Assembly: GCF_023630705.1 (NCBI RefSeq)
Contig: NZ_JALQEM010000031.1
Coordinates: forward strand, 62,001-126,000
DNA: 64,000 nt
Reading direction: 5' to 3'
From: Caballeronia sp. GAFFF1
GTDB lineage: Bacteria; Pseudomonadota; Gammaproteobacteria; Burkholderiales; Burkholderiaceae
Position numbers and translations under genes: made by a program. Shown here piece after piece: positions 45,503-55,367 of the stretch; position 1 is the first letter of the stretch, and each line of letters begins with the position of its first letter. The notes under the pieces were generated by a model that did not search any database, was not told the DNA's origin, and saw only the letters and a program-made list of their open reading frames with translations.

Positions 45503-47848
45503 ATGAACCGTACTCTACGCGTTCATGCTTCGAAAGCGCCCTTCATGCAAGTAGCTCCCCTGCCCGACGACGAAACCGAACGCCTGCGCGTATTGCGCAG
45601 CCTGCACATTCTGGACACGCCCGCCGAAGAAGCGTTCGATCGCGTGACGCGTGTGCTGGCGCGCGCGCTCGAAGTGCCGGTCGCTCTCGTGTCGCTCGTC
45701 GACGAGCATCGGCAATGGTTCAAGTCGCGGCTCGGAATGGAAGCGTGCGAAACATCGCGCGATGTGTCTTTCTGCTCGCACGCGCTGCACGAAGTCGACA
45801 TGCTCGTCGTGGAGGATGCGCGCAACGATCCGCGTTTCGCCGACAACCCGTTCGTCGCGGGTCCGGAGTCCGTGCGTTTTTACGCGGGCGTGCCGCTGCG
45901 CTCGAGCGACGGTCATGCCATCGGCACGCTCTGCGCGATCGATACGGTGCCGCGCACGCTGTCGCCGGAAGATGCCGCGATCATGCGCGACCTTGCCGCC
46001 ATCGTCGAGCGCGAATTGCTGTCGCGCGAAAGCACGTATTCGGCGCGCGTGCTGCATCACGCGGACACGCAGGCCATACGCCTCTCGGAAACGCGATTCC
46101 GCACGATCTTCGAACAGACGCCGACGGGCGCCGCGATCGTGGCGCCGGATGGGCGCTTCGTCGAAGTGAATGCGCGCCTCTGCGAAATGCTCGGCTACAG
46201 CGCCGACGAACTCGTGATGCTGACGTTCCAGCAGATCACATTCGTTGAAGATCTCGAGAGCGATCTGCAGAATCTACGTCAGCTGCTCGCAGGACACATC
46301 CCGACCTACGCGATGGAAAAGCGGTATCTGCGCCGCGACGGTTCGCACCTGTGGGTTCAGCTTCACGTCGCGCTCGTGCGGCAGGCCAATGGCGAGCCGC
46401 TCCACTTTATCGCGATCGTCGAGGACATCGCAGCGCGCAAGGAAAATGAGCGGCTGCAGCGCGAGCATCGCGCGGCACTGGAAGAGCAAGTGGACGAGCG
46501 TACGGCCGAACTGCGCGCGACCAACATGCGGCTGCGCGGCGAAGTGGCGCGGCGCGAGACGATCGAAGCGACGCTGCGCGCGCAGAACGAGCATCTTCAG
46601 GCGGTGATCGACAACGCGCAGGACGCGTATGTCGCGATAGACGGCGAAGGGAGAATCACCGAGTGGAACGACGCGGCCGAACACATGTTCGGCTGGGGCC
46701 GCCACGAGGTCATGGGCCTGCCGATGGCGGAGACCATCGTTCCGGCCGCGTGGCGCGCCGCGCACGACGCGGGCATGCGCCGCTTCATCCGAACCGGCGT
46801 CGCCACGATTCTTTCGAAAGCGACGGAAGTCACCGCGCTGCGCCGCTCGGGGGAGCTTTTCCCCGCCGAGCTGCGCATCTCGACCGCCGCGACGCCGGAC
46901 GGCGAGACGCTCTTCGCATTCATCACGGACGTCAGCGAGCGCAAGCGCGTGGAGGCGGAGATTATCGAAAGCCGGGAAGCGATTCAGAAGGTCACGGACA
47001 GCTTGCCCGTGCTGATCGCCTACGTCGACCGGGACCTGCGCTATCAGTTCAACAACGACGGCTACCGGCGGCTGCTCGGGCGCGACACCGCGTCCATGCG
47101 CGGCAAGCCGGTCGCATCGGCGATGCCCGCTGCCATGTATCGAACGCTCGCGCCTTCGTTCCGGCGCGCGCTCGCGGGCGAGCGGCTGCAACACGACGAT
47201 GTGGAAGATCACGAGGCACACCCGCGCACGTGGAGCGTGTCGCTCGTGCCCGACATGCGCGGTCGCGAAGTGATCGGTTTCTACATGATGGCGCAGGACG
47301 TGACGTCGCGCAGGCAGGCCGAGCGAAAGCTACGAGCGCAAGCCATGCGCGACGCGCTCACCGGCCTGCCGAACCGGCGCGCGCTGCTGCTGCACCTCAC
47401 GCACAACATTGCGTCCGACAGCGCGACGCGGCAGGCCCTCGCGGTGTTCTTCCTCGACCTCGACCAGTTCAAGCCCGTGAACGACGCATACGGTCACGAA
47501 GCGGGCGACGAGCTGTTGCGGCTGGTCGGCGCCCGGCTCACGGAGACGGTACGGCATAGCGATTTCACGAGCCGTCTGGCGGGCGACGAGTTCGTGATCG
47601 TCAGTCACGGCGTGGCGGACGAAGCCACCGCGGCGCGCATCGCAGACGCCATTTGCAGCGCCTTGAACCGCCCGTTCATGCTGGCTGGCACCGAGGTCAG
47701 GATCGCGACGAGCGTGGGCGTCGTCGTCTGCAATGCGCGGGCGCGAACGACGCCGGATGCGCTTCTCGCCGCCGCCGACAGCGCCATGTACGAGGCGAAG
47801 CGCGAAGGCAGGAACCGTTACCGGCTGGCGGCGCCCATCGTGGAATAG
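45503..47848 (+). CDS. GAF-PAS-GGDEF diguanylate cyclase
   Basis: 781 aa, soluble. An N-terminal GAF domain (about 20-180: VSLVDEHRQWFKSRLGM, FYAGVPLRSSDGHAIGTLCAID) is followed by three PAS domains with PAC motifs and a coiled coil (QREHRAALEEQVDERTAELRATN), then a GGDEF domain. The active-site motif reads RLAGDEF; the Gly-to-Ala change at the first position is tolerated in many cyclases. An RxxD inhibitory site (RHSD) sits five residues before it. Expected to make c-di-GMP, which could feed the PilZ domain of BcsA. Confidence 0.9.
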   Translation: MNRTLRVHASKAPFMQVAPLPDDETERLRVLRSLHILDTPAEEAFDRVTRVLARALEVPVALVSLVDEHRQWFKSRLGMEACETSRDVSFCSHALHEVDMLVVEDARNDPRFADNPFVAGPESVRFYAGVPLRSSDGHAIGTLCAIDTVPRTLSPEDAAIMRDLAAIVERELLSRESTYSARVLHHADTQAIRLSETRFRTIFEQTPTGAAIVAPDGRFVEVNARLCEMLGYSADELVMLTFQQITFVEDLESDLQNLRQLLAGHIPTYAMEKRYLRRDGSHLWVQLHVALVRQANGEPLHFIAIVEDIAARKENERLQREHRAALEEQVDERTAELRATNMRLRGEVARRETIEATLRAQNEHLQAVIDNAQDAYVAIDGEGRITEWNDAAEHMFGWGRHEVMGLPMAETIVPAAWRAAHDAGMRRFIRTGVATILSKATEVTALRRSGELFPAELRISTAATPDGETLFAFITDVSERKRVEAEIIESREAIQKVTDSLPVLIAYVDRDLRYQFNNDGYRRLLGRDTASMRGKPVASAMPAAMYRTLAPSFRRALAGERLQHDDVEDHEAHPRTWSVSLVPDMRGREVIGFYMMAQDVTSRRQAERKLRAQAMRDALTGLPNRRALLLHLTHNIASDSATRQALAVFFLDLDQFKPVNDAYGHEAGDELLRLVGARLTETVRHSDFTSRLAGDEFVIVSHGVADEATAARIADAICSALNRPFMLAGTEVRIATSVGVVVCNARARTTPDALLAAADSAMYEAKREGRNRYRLAAPIVE

Positions 47849-47861
47849 CGCGTGAGGCGCG

Positions 47862-49037
47862 TTAATTGAGCGAGCCGTCCAGCGCCCCGGCGGTCCGGCC
47901 GCGCGTGGCGACGCCGAACCACGTTTGTCCGACGCGATATTCGGCGATGGCGCCAAGCGCGAGCACGGCCGAGCCCAGTTCGAGCAAGTGGGCCGGAGAC
48001 ATCGCGCTCGACAGCCACCAGAACGCGAGCAGCGAACCCATGCGCATGACGAGCATGACGAGATCTCGCGCGACGATACGGTCCACGAGTTCGCCGCGTA
48101 TGTCGAGCGCGCGCTGATTCAGCACATGCTCGCTCGCGTTGAGAAACGGCCCCGCAGCCGCGCGAAGGATCGAATGCGCGACGAACAGCGCCGGGAGCCA
48201 CGCGCTGAACCCGAGCAGGACGAACGAAATGGCGACGGCGAGGCACGACCAGCCGAGCCAGCCCGCGCGGTTATGCACGCCGCGGCTCTTGCGCGTCATG
48301 TAGAGCGCGACCGCGCCCGCCAGTCCCGCGACGGTGGACACCCAGCCGAGGTCGCTGGCCGAAGCTAACGACATGGCCGCGCCGACCGATCCGACCGCGC
48401 CGCCGACGCCGAGCAGGCCCGACTCGACGAAAAAGAGCGGCAAACACGCGCGGAACTCCGGTTTCGCGATGACGCCGAGCGGGTTCGTCGCGGGGACCAT
48501 CGGCGCTTCGGAGACATGACGCCCGAGCGCAAGACCGGCGATGACGCACACGACGCCATACGCGACGTACAGCACGTGACTGCTGTTTTCCGTCTTCGCG
48601 AGGCAGAGCGTGGCGATGAGCGTCGCGATGATGCCGCCCGCGACGGCGAGCGCGCCGGAGCGCGAAGCATAGCTATCGCGCTCGGTGTCGGTCAGCACGC
48701 TCATTTCGAGCCAGTAACGCGCGCTCCACGTGAGTCCGAGAAAGAAGCCGTAGACGGCTGCCATTACCGGAATCGAGTCGCCGCCACACAGAAGCAACGC
48801 GCCGGGCACGAGAAAACTGAGGCGCATCAGCCGCCGCCCGGTGAGTCCCAGGCGCGGGCCGAGCAAATAGACGAAGAGTGCTGCGCCGCTCGCGTCGCAC
48901 AGCATGTAGGCGGTAAAACGAAACATGGCGTCGGTGTCATCGACACCGACGACGAAATAGCCGATAAAACCGGCCAGCGTCCCGATTGCTCCTTGCAGGG
49001 AGACAAAGAGGAGCATTTCCTGCTCGTGCTTCGACAT
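47862..49037 (-). CDS. MFS-like multi-spanning membrane protein
   Basis: 391 aa with about 11-12 hydrophobic helices (for example LFVSLQGAIGTLAGFIGYFVVGV and LAVAGGIIATLIATLCLA). It looks like a major facilitator transporter but lacks a clear substrate-family motif. ATG 49037 is the likely start; an in-frame reading from 49121 adds a polar, unconserved stretch. Ends 13 bases from the convergent cyclase gene. Confidence 0.7.
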   Translation of the reverse strand: MSKHEQEMLLFVSLQGAIGTLAGFIGYFVVGVDDTDAMFRFTAYMLCDASGAALFVYLLGPRLGLTGRRLMRLSFLVPGALLLCGGDSIPVMAAVYGFFLGLTWSARYWLEMSVLTDTERDSYASRSGALAVAGGIIATLIATLCLAKTENSSHVLYVAYGVVCVIAGLALGRHVSEAPMVPATNPLGVIAKPEFRACLPLFFVESGLLGVGGAVGSVGAAMSLASASDLGWVSTVAGLAGAVALYMTRKSRGVHNRAGWLGWSCLAVAISFVLLGFSAWLPALFVAHSILRAAAGPFLNASEHVLNQRALDIRGELVDRIVARDLVMLVMRMGSLLAFWWLSSAMSPAHLLELGSAVLALGAIAEYRVGQTWFGVATRGRTAGALDGSLN

Positions 49038-49303
49038 GGTCTTGCGTTGAATGATCGATGTCCGGCAACGCGCATTGCAGTGTCGGACTGGCACCGGGCC
49101 AGACAGTGATGCTCGGTGCATCGTCGCTGTTCGAGGCGACGATTCGATCGTCCTCGGTAAGGAATGCCGATTTCACTTCTATCGCGATGGCCATACCCGG
49201 AAATTCCATCGCGGCGAAAGTGTAGTGTTAATCGACGCTTACCTGCAAGACAGAACCACCCTAAAAACCACGGTAAAACATACCTTCCTAATGGTTGAAA
49301 GAA

Positions 49304-50527
49304 TCAGACGGTAGCGACCTCGGCGCGAGTTCCGAATCCCTCCGCCGCAGCGATACGCTCGACGAGGCTCAAAGCCTGGGCCACCACCTGATCCATGTTG
49401 TAGTAGCGGTAGCTTCCCAGCCGGCCCGCGAAGATGACTTCCGGATGCGCCTCCGCGAGCGCCTCGTAGCGCTTGAACAACGCCGCGTTCGCGGGCCGCG
49501 GGATCGGGTAATAAGGGTCGCCTTCGTCGCTCGGATACTCGTACGTGATGCTCGTTTTCGCGTGCTGTTGGCCCGTCAGATATTTGTACTCCGTGATGCG
49601 CGTGAAAGGCACTTTCTCGGCCGGATAGTTCACCACGGCAAGCGATTGAAAGTGCTCCTGATCGAGCGTTTCGTGCCGGAATGCGAGCGACCGATAAGGC
49701 AGTTTCCCGAGACAGTGATCGAAGTATTCGTCAATCGGCCCCGTATAGACGAGCTTGCGATAAGTCACCTCGTCGCGGACCTCGCGATAATCGGTATTGA
49801 GCATGACCTTGATATTCGGATGCGCCAGCATCTTCTGGAACATGCGTGTATATCCTTCGAGCGGCATGCACTGATACTCGTCGTTGAAGTAGCCGTCGTC
49901 GGCCGTCGTGCGCACCGGTACGCGCGATGTCACCGAGCGATCCAGTTCCGAAGGGTCCATGCCCCATTGCTTGCGGGTGTATCCGCGAAAGAACTTTTCG
50001 TACAGTTCGCGGCCGATCTTGCTCACCACCACATCTTCAGATGTCCTGATTTCGGCGAGCGGCTCGGCGCGCGCCGCGAGAAACGCCTCCGCCTGCTGCG
50101 GCGAAAGGTCGAGCGAATAGAGGCGATTGAGCGTGGTCAGATTGATCGGCACCGGCACGAGCATGCCGTCGACGGACGCGAGCACGCGATGACGGTACGG
50201 TCGCCATGCCGTGAAACGCGATAGATAATCCAGTACGCGCCGTGCGTTCGTGTGAAAGATATGCGGCCCGTAACGATGAATCAGAATGCCGTCCGCGTTG
50301 TACTCGTCATAGGCATTGCCTGCAATATGCGGGCGCCGGTCGATGAGCAGAACGCGCTGGCCGTACTCGCTCGCGAGCCGCTCGGCCATCACGCTGCCCG
50401 CGAAACCTGCACCGACGATCAGATAATCGAAGCCTTTGCGTTGCTGTGGGCGCGCATCGGACTGCGACGGATGACCGCTCGAGCCGGAATTGGAAGATCC
50501 GTTTGCTGTTGTTTCTACGATGCGCAT
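49304..50527 (-). CDS. glf: UDP-galactopyranose mutase
   Basis: 407 aa flavoenzyme interconverting UDP-galactopyranose and UDP-galactofuranose, a precursor of galactofuranose-containing polysaccharide. An N-terminal Ser/Gly-rich extension (about 40 aa) precedes the FAD-binding motif DYLIVGAGFAGSVMAERLA. YGPHIFHTN, FFRGYTRKQWG and the C-terminal AGRLGSYRYYNMDQVVAQAL are diagnostic. ATG 50527 has GAGGTG upstream and overlaps the preceding glycosyltransferase by 13 bases, so they are coupled. Confidence 0.95.
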   Translation of the reverse strand: MRIVETTANGSSNSGSSGHPSQSDARPQQRKGFDYLIVGAGFAGSVMAERLASEYGQRVLLIDRRPHIAGNAYDEYNADGILIHRYGPHIFHTNARRVLDYLSRFTAWRPYRHRVLASVDGMLVPVPINLTTLNRLYSLDLSPQQAEAFLAARAEPLAEIRTSEDVVVSKIGRELYEKFFRGYTRKQWGMDPSELDRSVTSRVPVRTTADDGYFNDEYQCMPLEGYTRMFQKMLAHPNIKVMLNTDYREVRDEVTYRKLVYTGPIDEYFDHCLGKLPYRSLAFRHETLDQEHFQSLAVVNYPAEKVPFTRITEYKYLTGQQHAKTSITYEYPSDEGDPYYPIPRPANAALFKRYEALAEAHPEVIFAGRLGSYRYYNMDQVVAQALSLVERIAAAEGFGTRAEVATV

Positions 50528-51927
50528 TTTTTCACCTCGGCGAGCATGGCGGCGCACGTGTTGTCCCACGAAGTCCCGGCCAGCACCGCTTCGACGCGGC
50601 CGATGAATGCTGCGCGGTCCTGTCCGTCCTCCAGCGCGCTTTCGATGGCACGCTCGAAGGCGGGCGCGTCATCCGCGATGCGGACCACGCCGCTCTCGCC
50701 ATAGCGCGACACCACATCGGCAATGGGCGTCGATACCACGGGGCGCCCTGCCGCGAGATATTCCGGCGTCTTCGTCGGGCTGATAAAGCGCGTTGCCTCG
50801 TTGATCGCGAAAGGCATCAGCGCGACGTCCCAGCCGGCGAGATAGCGCGGCAGGTCGTCGTAGGACTTCTGGCCGAGATAATGAATATTCGCTGCTTGCG
50901 GCAGATCAGCGGGCCGGATCTTCGCCACGGGACCGAGCATGACGAACTGCCAGTCCGGTCTCGCAGCGGCGAGCGCGCCGATCAGCGCGGCGTCGAAGCG
51001 CTCGTCGAGCACGCCATAGAAGCCGAGACGCGGGCGCGGTATCGGCATCTGGTCGTCAGGCTCGGACAGCGGCGCGCGCGCCTTCTCGAAGTGCGCCACA
51101 TCGACACTGCTCGGAAACGCATGCACGTTATGGTGAAAACGCCGCTTCGACTCATAGAGGCTCTGACCACCCGTGAAGACGACATGCGCCTTGCGCATGA
51201 GCCGCGTTTCGCGCTCCGTGAGTTGCGGCGGCGCGTTCCTGAACGCCGAGAGCTCGTCCATGCAGTCATACACGATAAGCCTCGCGTCGAGGTGATCGGT
51301 GAAAGCGAGCGTCATCGGCGAGTAGTACCAGAGACCGAGATCCCAAGTGAGCGTATCCGCGAGATACGCGTCGAGCAGCGCGCGTTGCGCGCGCTCGTCC
51401 TCTTCCTGCGTGAAGCCGGACGGAAGGCACGGCGTCAGCACTCGAATGCCTTCATCAGTAGTACGAACATCGAGGAACGGCGCGGCGGTATCTGTTCGTC
51501 GAGGCTCTTCGAAGAAGAGCACTTCCGCCTGCTTCGCGATGCGCGAGAGCAAATGCTGCGGTCGCTGATACACGAAATTCCAGCGAAGGTGCGAGAGGCA
51601 AAGGAACGTCCGCGGCAGGCCCGATCGCGCGATGGACATGCGCGGGCGAGCGGGCGTCGACGGACTGTCTGCGGACCCGGCCGCGGTGGCGGCTGCGGGT
51701 TCTGATCGGGCTTGAGTCTCGCGCAAGGGAGTGTCTCCGGAAGTCGCTGCCGGGTGGAAATCCGCCCGGACATTCATCCATTGCGTCGGTGAGATCCGAA
51801 GCTCGGCTGCTTTCGCCTCGCGTTGAAGCCGGGTGACGCTACGCATCGCGCACGCGGCCGCCCGCACGCAGAGTCCGGCAAGGCCCTCGTGCGCGTGTCG
51901 TCGCGCTTGCTGACAAATCTGCGACAT
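50515..51927 (-). CDS. Glycosyltransferase, family 1/GT-B like
   Basis: 470 aa from ATG 51927 (AAGGA upstream; longer and shorter starts are possible because the first about 120 residues are low complexity). The conserved part begins with TFLCLSHLRWNFVYQRPQHLLSR and ends with a GT-B nucleotide-binding half containing LGFYGVLDERFD, LGPVAKI, and the acidic motif ISPTKTPEYLAAGRPVVSTP. Members transfer sugars to exopolysaccharide or glycan acceptors. In an operon with glf, suggesting transfer of a galactofuranose-related or other sugar. Confidence 0.85.
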   Translation of the reverse strand: MSQICQQARRHAHEGLAGLCVRAAACAMRSVTRLQREAKAAELRISPTQWMNVRADFHPAATSGDTPLRETQARSEPAAATAAGSADSPSTPARPRMSIARSGLPRTFLCLSHLRWNFVYQRPQHLLSRIAKQAEVLFFEEPRRTDTAAPFLDVRTTDEGIRVLTPCLPSGFTQEEDERAQRALLDAYLADTLTWDLGLWYYSPMTLAFTDHLDARLIVYDCMDELSAFRNAPPQLTERETRLMRKAHVVFTGGQSLYESKRRFHHNVHAFPSSVDVAHFEKARAPLSEPDDQMPIPRPRLGFYGVLDERFDAALIGALAAARPDWQFVMLGPVAKIRPADLPQAANIHYLGQKSYDDLPRYLAGWDVALMPFAINEATRFISPTKTPEYLAAGRPVVSTPIADVVSRYGESGVVRIADDAPAFERAIESALEDGQDRAAFIGRVEAVLAGTSWDNTCAAMLAEVKKCAS

Positions 51928-52056
51928 AAGCGGCAATCCTTGTTCCAGCGCGAGCGTGCTCGGGGCAAACACTGATCGCGCAGGGCGACGGCATACCGAG
52001 TGCTTGACTGCGTCGTGGAACGCTCTCACGTCGTACTAATTTTCAGGATGCTGGAT

Positions 52057-54270
52057 ATGGATGATCGGCTGGTGCTGTGGGGAGGACTGGAATGCACGGT
52101 CAACCGGGTACGGGATACGTTCTTCAGCCAGTTGGACCGTAACGGACATGCGACGCGAGAAGACGATCTTCAGCGCTTCGCGTCCCTGGGCATACGGGCG
52201 CTGCGCTATCCGGTGCTGTGGGAAAGAACGGCGCCGTCGAGTATCGACGAAGCCGACTGGTCATGGCTCGATGCGCGCTTGCCGACGCTTCGCGCATTGG
52301 GCGTCGAGCCGATAGCGGGCCTCTTGCATCACGGAAGCGGGCCGCTGCCCGGCGGACTGCTCGACCCGCACTTCGCGAGCAGGCTCGCGGAATTCGCACG
52401 AGCGGTCGCTGAGCGCTATCCGTGGCTTTCGTACTACACGCCGGTCAACGAGCCGAACACCACTGCGCGATTCAGCGGGCTTTATGGCGTGTGGCATCCG
52501 CACGGCACGAATGACCGGACGTATCTCGAAGCGCTGATCAATCAGTGCAAGGCGACGGTGCATGCGATGCGCGAAGTGCGGAAGGTCAACCCGCAAGCGA
52601 AGCTCGTTCAGACCGACGATCTCGGCAAGACGCAAGGCACGCCGGCCATGGCCGGGCTCGTCAACTTTTACAACGAACGGCGCTGGCTTTCGTGGGACCT
52701 GCTTTGCGGCAAGGTGACGCCGGAACATGCGTTGTGGCGATACATCATGGATGCAGGCGTCGCGGAACAAGACGTGCTGTGGTTCGTCGACAATCCGTGC
52801 CCGCCGGATATCGTCGGCATCAACTACTACATCACGAGCGAGCGCTGGCTCGATCACCGGACGCATCAGTATCCGCAGGGTTATCGGTGCGAATGGTACG
52901 GTCATCGACTCGCCGACATCGAAGCGGCGCGCGCCCTCGCGCATCCGCCGCAGGGCATACGGACCGTGATCGACGAAGCGTGGCAGCGGTATCGCTTGCC
53001 GCTCGCGGTGACAGAAGCGCATATCGACTCGACGCGTCAGGACCAGTTGCGCTGGCTTCATGAGATATGGACCGCCGCGAGCGAAGCACGCGAAGAAGGC
53101 GCTGACGTGCGCGCCGTGACGGTGTGGGCGCTGCTCGGCTCGTACGACTGGAACTGCCTCGTCACGGAAGAGCGCGGCTACTACGAATCGGGCGCATTCG
53201 ACGTGCGCGGACACGAGCCGCGCGAAACCGCCGTTGCGGCGCTGATGCGCGATCTCGCGGCGGGCCGTCCTCACGATCATCCCGTGCTGCATGGCACCGG
53301 ATGGTGGCGCCGTCCCGGGCGCTTTCTGTGCGAGCCGGTGGTGCTGGACGCTTCCGGCTCAGTCACGGCACCGGCGCGTCAGAGTAACGTGGCGCACTCG
53401 CCTGCTCCTATTCTCATTGTCGGCGACGGCGCGCTGGCGCAACTTTTCGCAACCACCTGCGCGCAACGCGACTTGCGATACGCCGCCGTGTCGGCGGACG
53501 ACGTGCTCGACAACGATGCGATCGGCGCGTTCGAGCCGTGGGCCGTCGTCAATGCAATGGAACATCTGCATTCCGACGAAGCCGAGCGCAGTCCGGGCGA
53601 TCGCCTTCGAACGATCACGACGACAGCCGTCGCGCTGGCCGAGGCTTGCGCCGCAGCGGGGATCGAATATCTCGGCTTCTCGTCCGATTGCGTGTTCGAC
53701 GGTCGCGCGACACACCCGTATGTGGAAACGGACGACGTGAGTCCGCTCGATCGCCTCGGCCGCTGCATGGCCGAGACCGAACGCACTGTGTTAGAGCGTT
53801 TTCCGGAGGCGCTCGTCGTCCGCACCGGTCCCATCTTCGGCCTGTGGGACAGCGCGGAGTTGCTCGACCGGGTTTTGAACGCCCTCGCTCAGGACCGCGC
53901 GTTCGTCGCAGCGAAGGATGTGACGATATCGCCGACCTATGCGCCCGACCTCGTGCACGCGTGCCTCGATCTGTTGATCGACCGCGAGTCGGGCATCGTG
54001 CATCTGAGCAGTCGCGGCGCTCTTACGTGCTTCGAATTCGCGGTTCAGGCGGCCAGCCTGGCCGGTTTCGACACGAGCCTCATCGAGGCGCGCAACGTCG
54101 AGTCGATGCGTCCGCCCGCGCCGCAGCCTCTTTATCGCGCGCTTGCGAGCCGAAGGGCGGCCGTGCTGCCGACGCTCCAGGATGCGCTTCGACGCTGCAT
54201 CGAGCATTGGCGCGCGCAGGTGTGCGAGCGCGAGCCGGGACTCGCGATGCAGACGAGAAGCGACGCATAA
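52057..54270 (+). CDS. Fusion of GH1-like glycosidase with RmlD-like domain
   Basis: 737 aa. Residues about 1-410 form a glycoside hydrolase family 1-type barrel with the acid/base in YTPVNEPNTTA, VGINYYITSERW, and a nucleophile candidate in LAVTEAHID. Residues about 445-715 form an RmlD/SDR-like domain (ILIVGDGALAQLF, EYLGFSSDCVFDG, VVRTGPIFGLW). In RmlD the active site reads PxNxYGxxK; here the aligned segment is PLDRLGRCM, so Tyr and Lys are replaced by Leu and Met. The domain may be a non-catalytic sugar-nucleotide binder. ATG 52057 has AGGA eight bases upstream; ATG 52048 is also possible. Divergent from the glycosyltransferase-glf pair. Confidence 0.85.
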   Translation: MDDRLVLWGGLECTVNRVRDTFFSQLDRNGHATREDDLQRFASLGIRALRYPVLWERTAPSSIDEADWSWLDARLPTLRALGVEPIAGLLHHGSGPLPGGLLDPHFASRLAEFARAVAERYPWLSYYTPVNEPNTTARFSGLYGVWHPHGTNDRTYLEALINQCKATVHAMREVRKVNPQAKLVQTDDLGKTQGTPAMAGLVNFYNERRWLSWDLLCGKVTPEHALWRYIMDAGVAEQDVLWFVDNPCPPDIVGINYYITSERWLDHRTHQYPQGYRCEWYGHRLADIEAARALAHPPQGIRTVIDEAWQRYRLPLAVTEAHIDSTRQDQLRWLHEIWTAASEAREEGADVRAVTVWALLGSYDWNCLVTEERGYYESGAFDVRGHEPRETAVAALMRDLAAGRPHDHPVLHGTGWWRRPGRFLCEPVVLDASGSVTAPARQSNVAHSPAPILIVGDGALAQLFATTCAQRDLRYAAVSADDVLDNDAIGAFEPWAVVNAMEHLHSDEAERSPGDRLRTITTTAVALAEACAAAGIEYLGFSSDCVFDGRATHPYVETDDVSPLDRLGRCMAETERTVLERFPEALVVRTGPIFGLWDSAELLDRVLNALAQDRAFVAAKDVTISPTYAPDLVHACLDLLIDRESGIVHLSSRGALTCFEFAVQAASLAGFDTSLIEARNVESMRPPAPQPLYRALASRRAAVLPTLQDALRRCIEHWRAQVCEREPGLAMQTRSDA

Positions 54271-54279
54271 CGTGGCATG

Positions 54280-55230
54280 TCAACGCGAGTGCTGCGCCGC
54301 GATTGCCCGCAAGATGCCGACGAACTCGTCCATTGCTTGCGAAGTCGTCTCGTCTTTTCGCGTGATGACGCTGTAGTTCGACATGGTGCGCCGTATCGGC
54401 ACATTGAGATAACCGAGCAGGCCGTGCTTCACGTACTTGTCCATCGCGGCCTGCGGCTGAAGCGAGATCATGTCGGTGGCTTGCAGCAACTCCAGCGTCG
54501 AAAAAATGGAAGGCGTTTCCACGATGCCGACCGGCGCGACCATGCCGGCGGCCGCGAACGTCTCTTCGAATAGCTGCCGCATCGCGGTGCCTTGCGGATA
54601 CAGAATCCACGGCCATTGGCCGAGGCTCGTCATCTCCACGCGGCGCTCTTCCAACAACGGATGATGCTGCCCGACGACCGCGCGCACCGGTTCCGCCGAT
54701 AGCTCGACCACATAAAACAGTGCTTCGTGCCGCGCCTCGGTCGGGCGTCCGACCATGACATCGATGCGCCTTTCTTCGAGCCATGCCGCAAGCTGATCGC
54801 TGCTCTGCTCGACCAGCTTGATGATGAGCCGCGGGCGTCGGCGCTGTATCTCCTTGATCGCCGCGGTGACGAGTTGCGCGGCCGAAGCGGGAATGAACCC
54901 GACCGTGAGATGGCCGTAGCCGCCGTTCTTCAACGTCGCGAACTCGCTCGAAAACTTGCCGAGGTTCGAAAGCGTCGTGCTGGCGTAGCGCACGGAGAGC
55001 GTGCCGAGATCGGTCGGCCGCATTTCGCGCGGCAGGCGTTCGAAGAGCGGCGCATCGAACATCGCTTCCAGGTCGCTCAGGATCTTCGTCGCGGCCGGCT
55101 GCGTGATGTGCATCTGTTCGGCCGCGATGCGCAGGTTGCGCGTGCGGCCCAGCAGTTCGAGCAACTGGAGATGCCGGAAGCGCAGCTTCGTGAGCACCTG
55201 GGCAGCGGAGAGCGTGGAATCTTGCGACAT
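54280..55230 (-). CDS. LysR-family regulator of the Ldh/MFS cluster
   Basis: 316 aa with N-terminal winged HTH (LLGRTRNLRIAAEQMHITQPAATKILSDLE) of the GbpR/CbbR-like LysR branch and a C-terminal effector domain. Divergent from the dehydrogenase gene with a palindromic site between. Probably regulates that gene; the effector is unknown. Confidence 0.9.
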   Translation of the reverse strand: MSQDSTLSAAQVLTKLRFRHLQLLELLGRTRNLRIAAEQMHITQPAATKILSDLEAMFDAPLFERLPREMRPTDLGTLSVRYASTTLSNLGKFSSEFATLKNGGYGHLTVGFIPASAAQLVTAAIKEIQRRRPRLIIKLVEQSSDQLAAWLEERRIDVMVGRPTEARHEALFYVVELSAEPVRAVVGQHHPLLEERRVEMTSLGQWPWILYPQGTAMRQLFEETFAAAGMVAPVGIVETPSIFSTLELLQATDMISLQPQAAMDKYVKHGLLGYLNVPIRRTMSNYSVITRKDETTSQAMDEFVGILRAIAAQHSR

Positions 55231-55262
55231 AGGGTAAACGTGCGCCGACTCATAACCGAATG

Positions 55263-55282
55263 GAATTGATTCTACTCAATTC
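55263..55282. promoter_or_regulatory. LysR operator-like palindrome
   Basis: GAATTGA (55263-55269), six bases, TCAATTC (55276-55282): perfect 7-bp arms, 32 bases upstream of the LysR start and about 85 bases before the dehydrogenase start. The spacing contains a T-N11-A. Typical position for the recall site of a divergent LysR regulator. Confidence 0.6.
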
Positions 55283-55367
55283 GCGATTGGACGCTTATCG
55301 AAAGCGCATCGGAAAATTTGAGGCTTCTCGCAGTCCACGAACTCTTACCCTGACCGAACCCCTCACG

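Noticed and set aside
49038-49303. Possible small gene between the MFS-like gene and glf
   Set aside because: Only short frames overlapping neighbouring starts are open; none has a ribosome-binding site or sensible composition.
52004-52040. TTGACT followed by TACTAA as a promoter for the GH1 fusion
   Set aside because: Spacing between the two hexamers is about 24 bases, too long for sigma-70.
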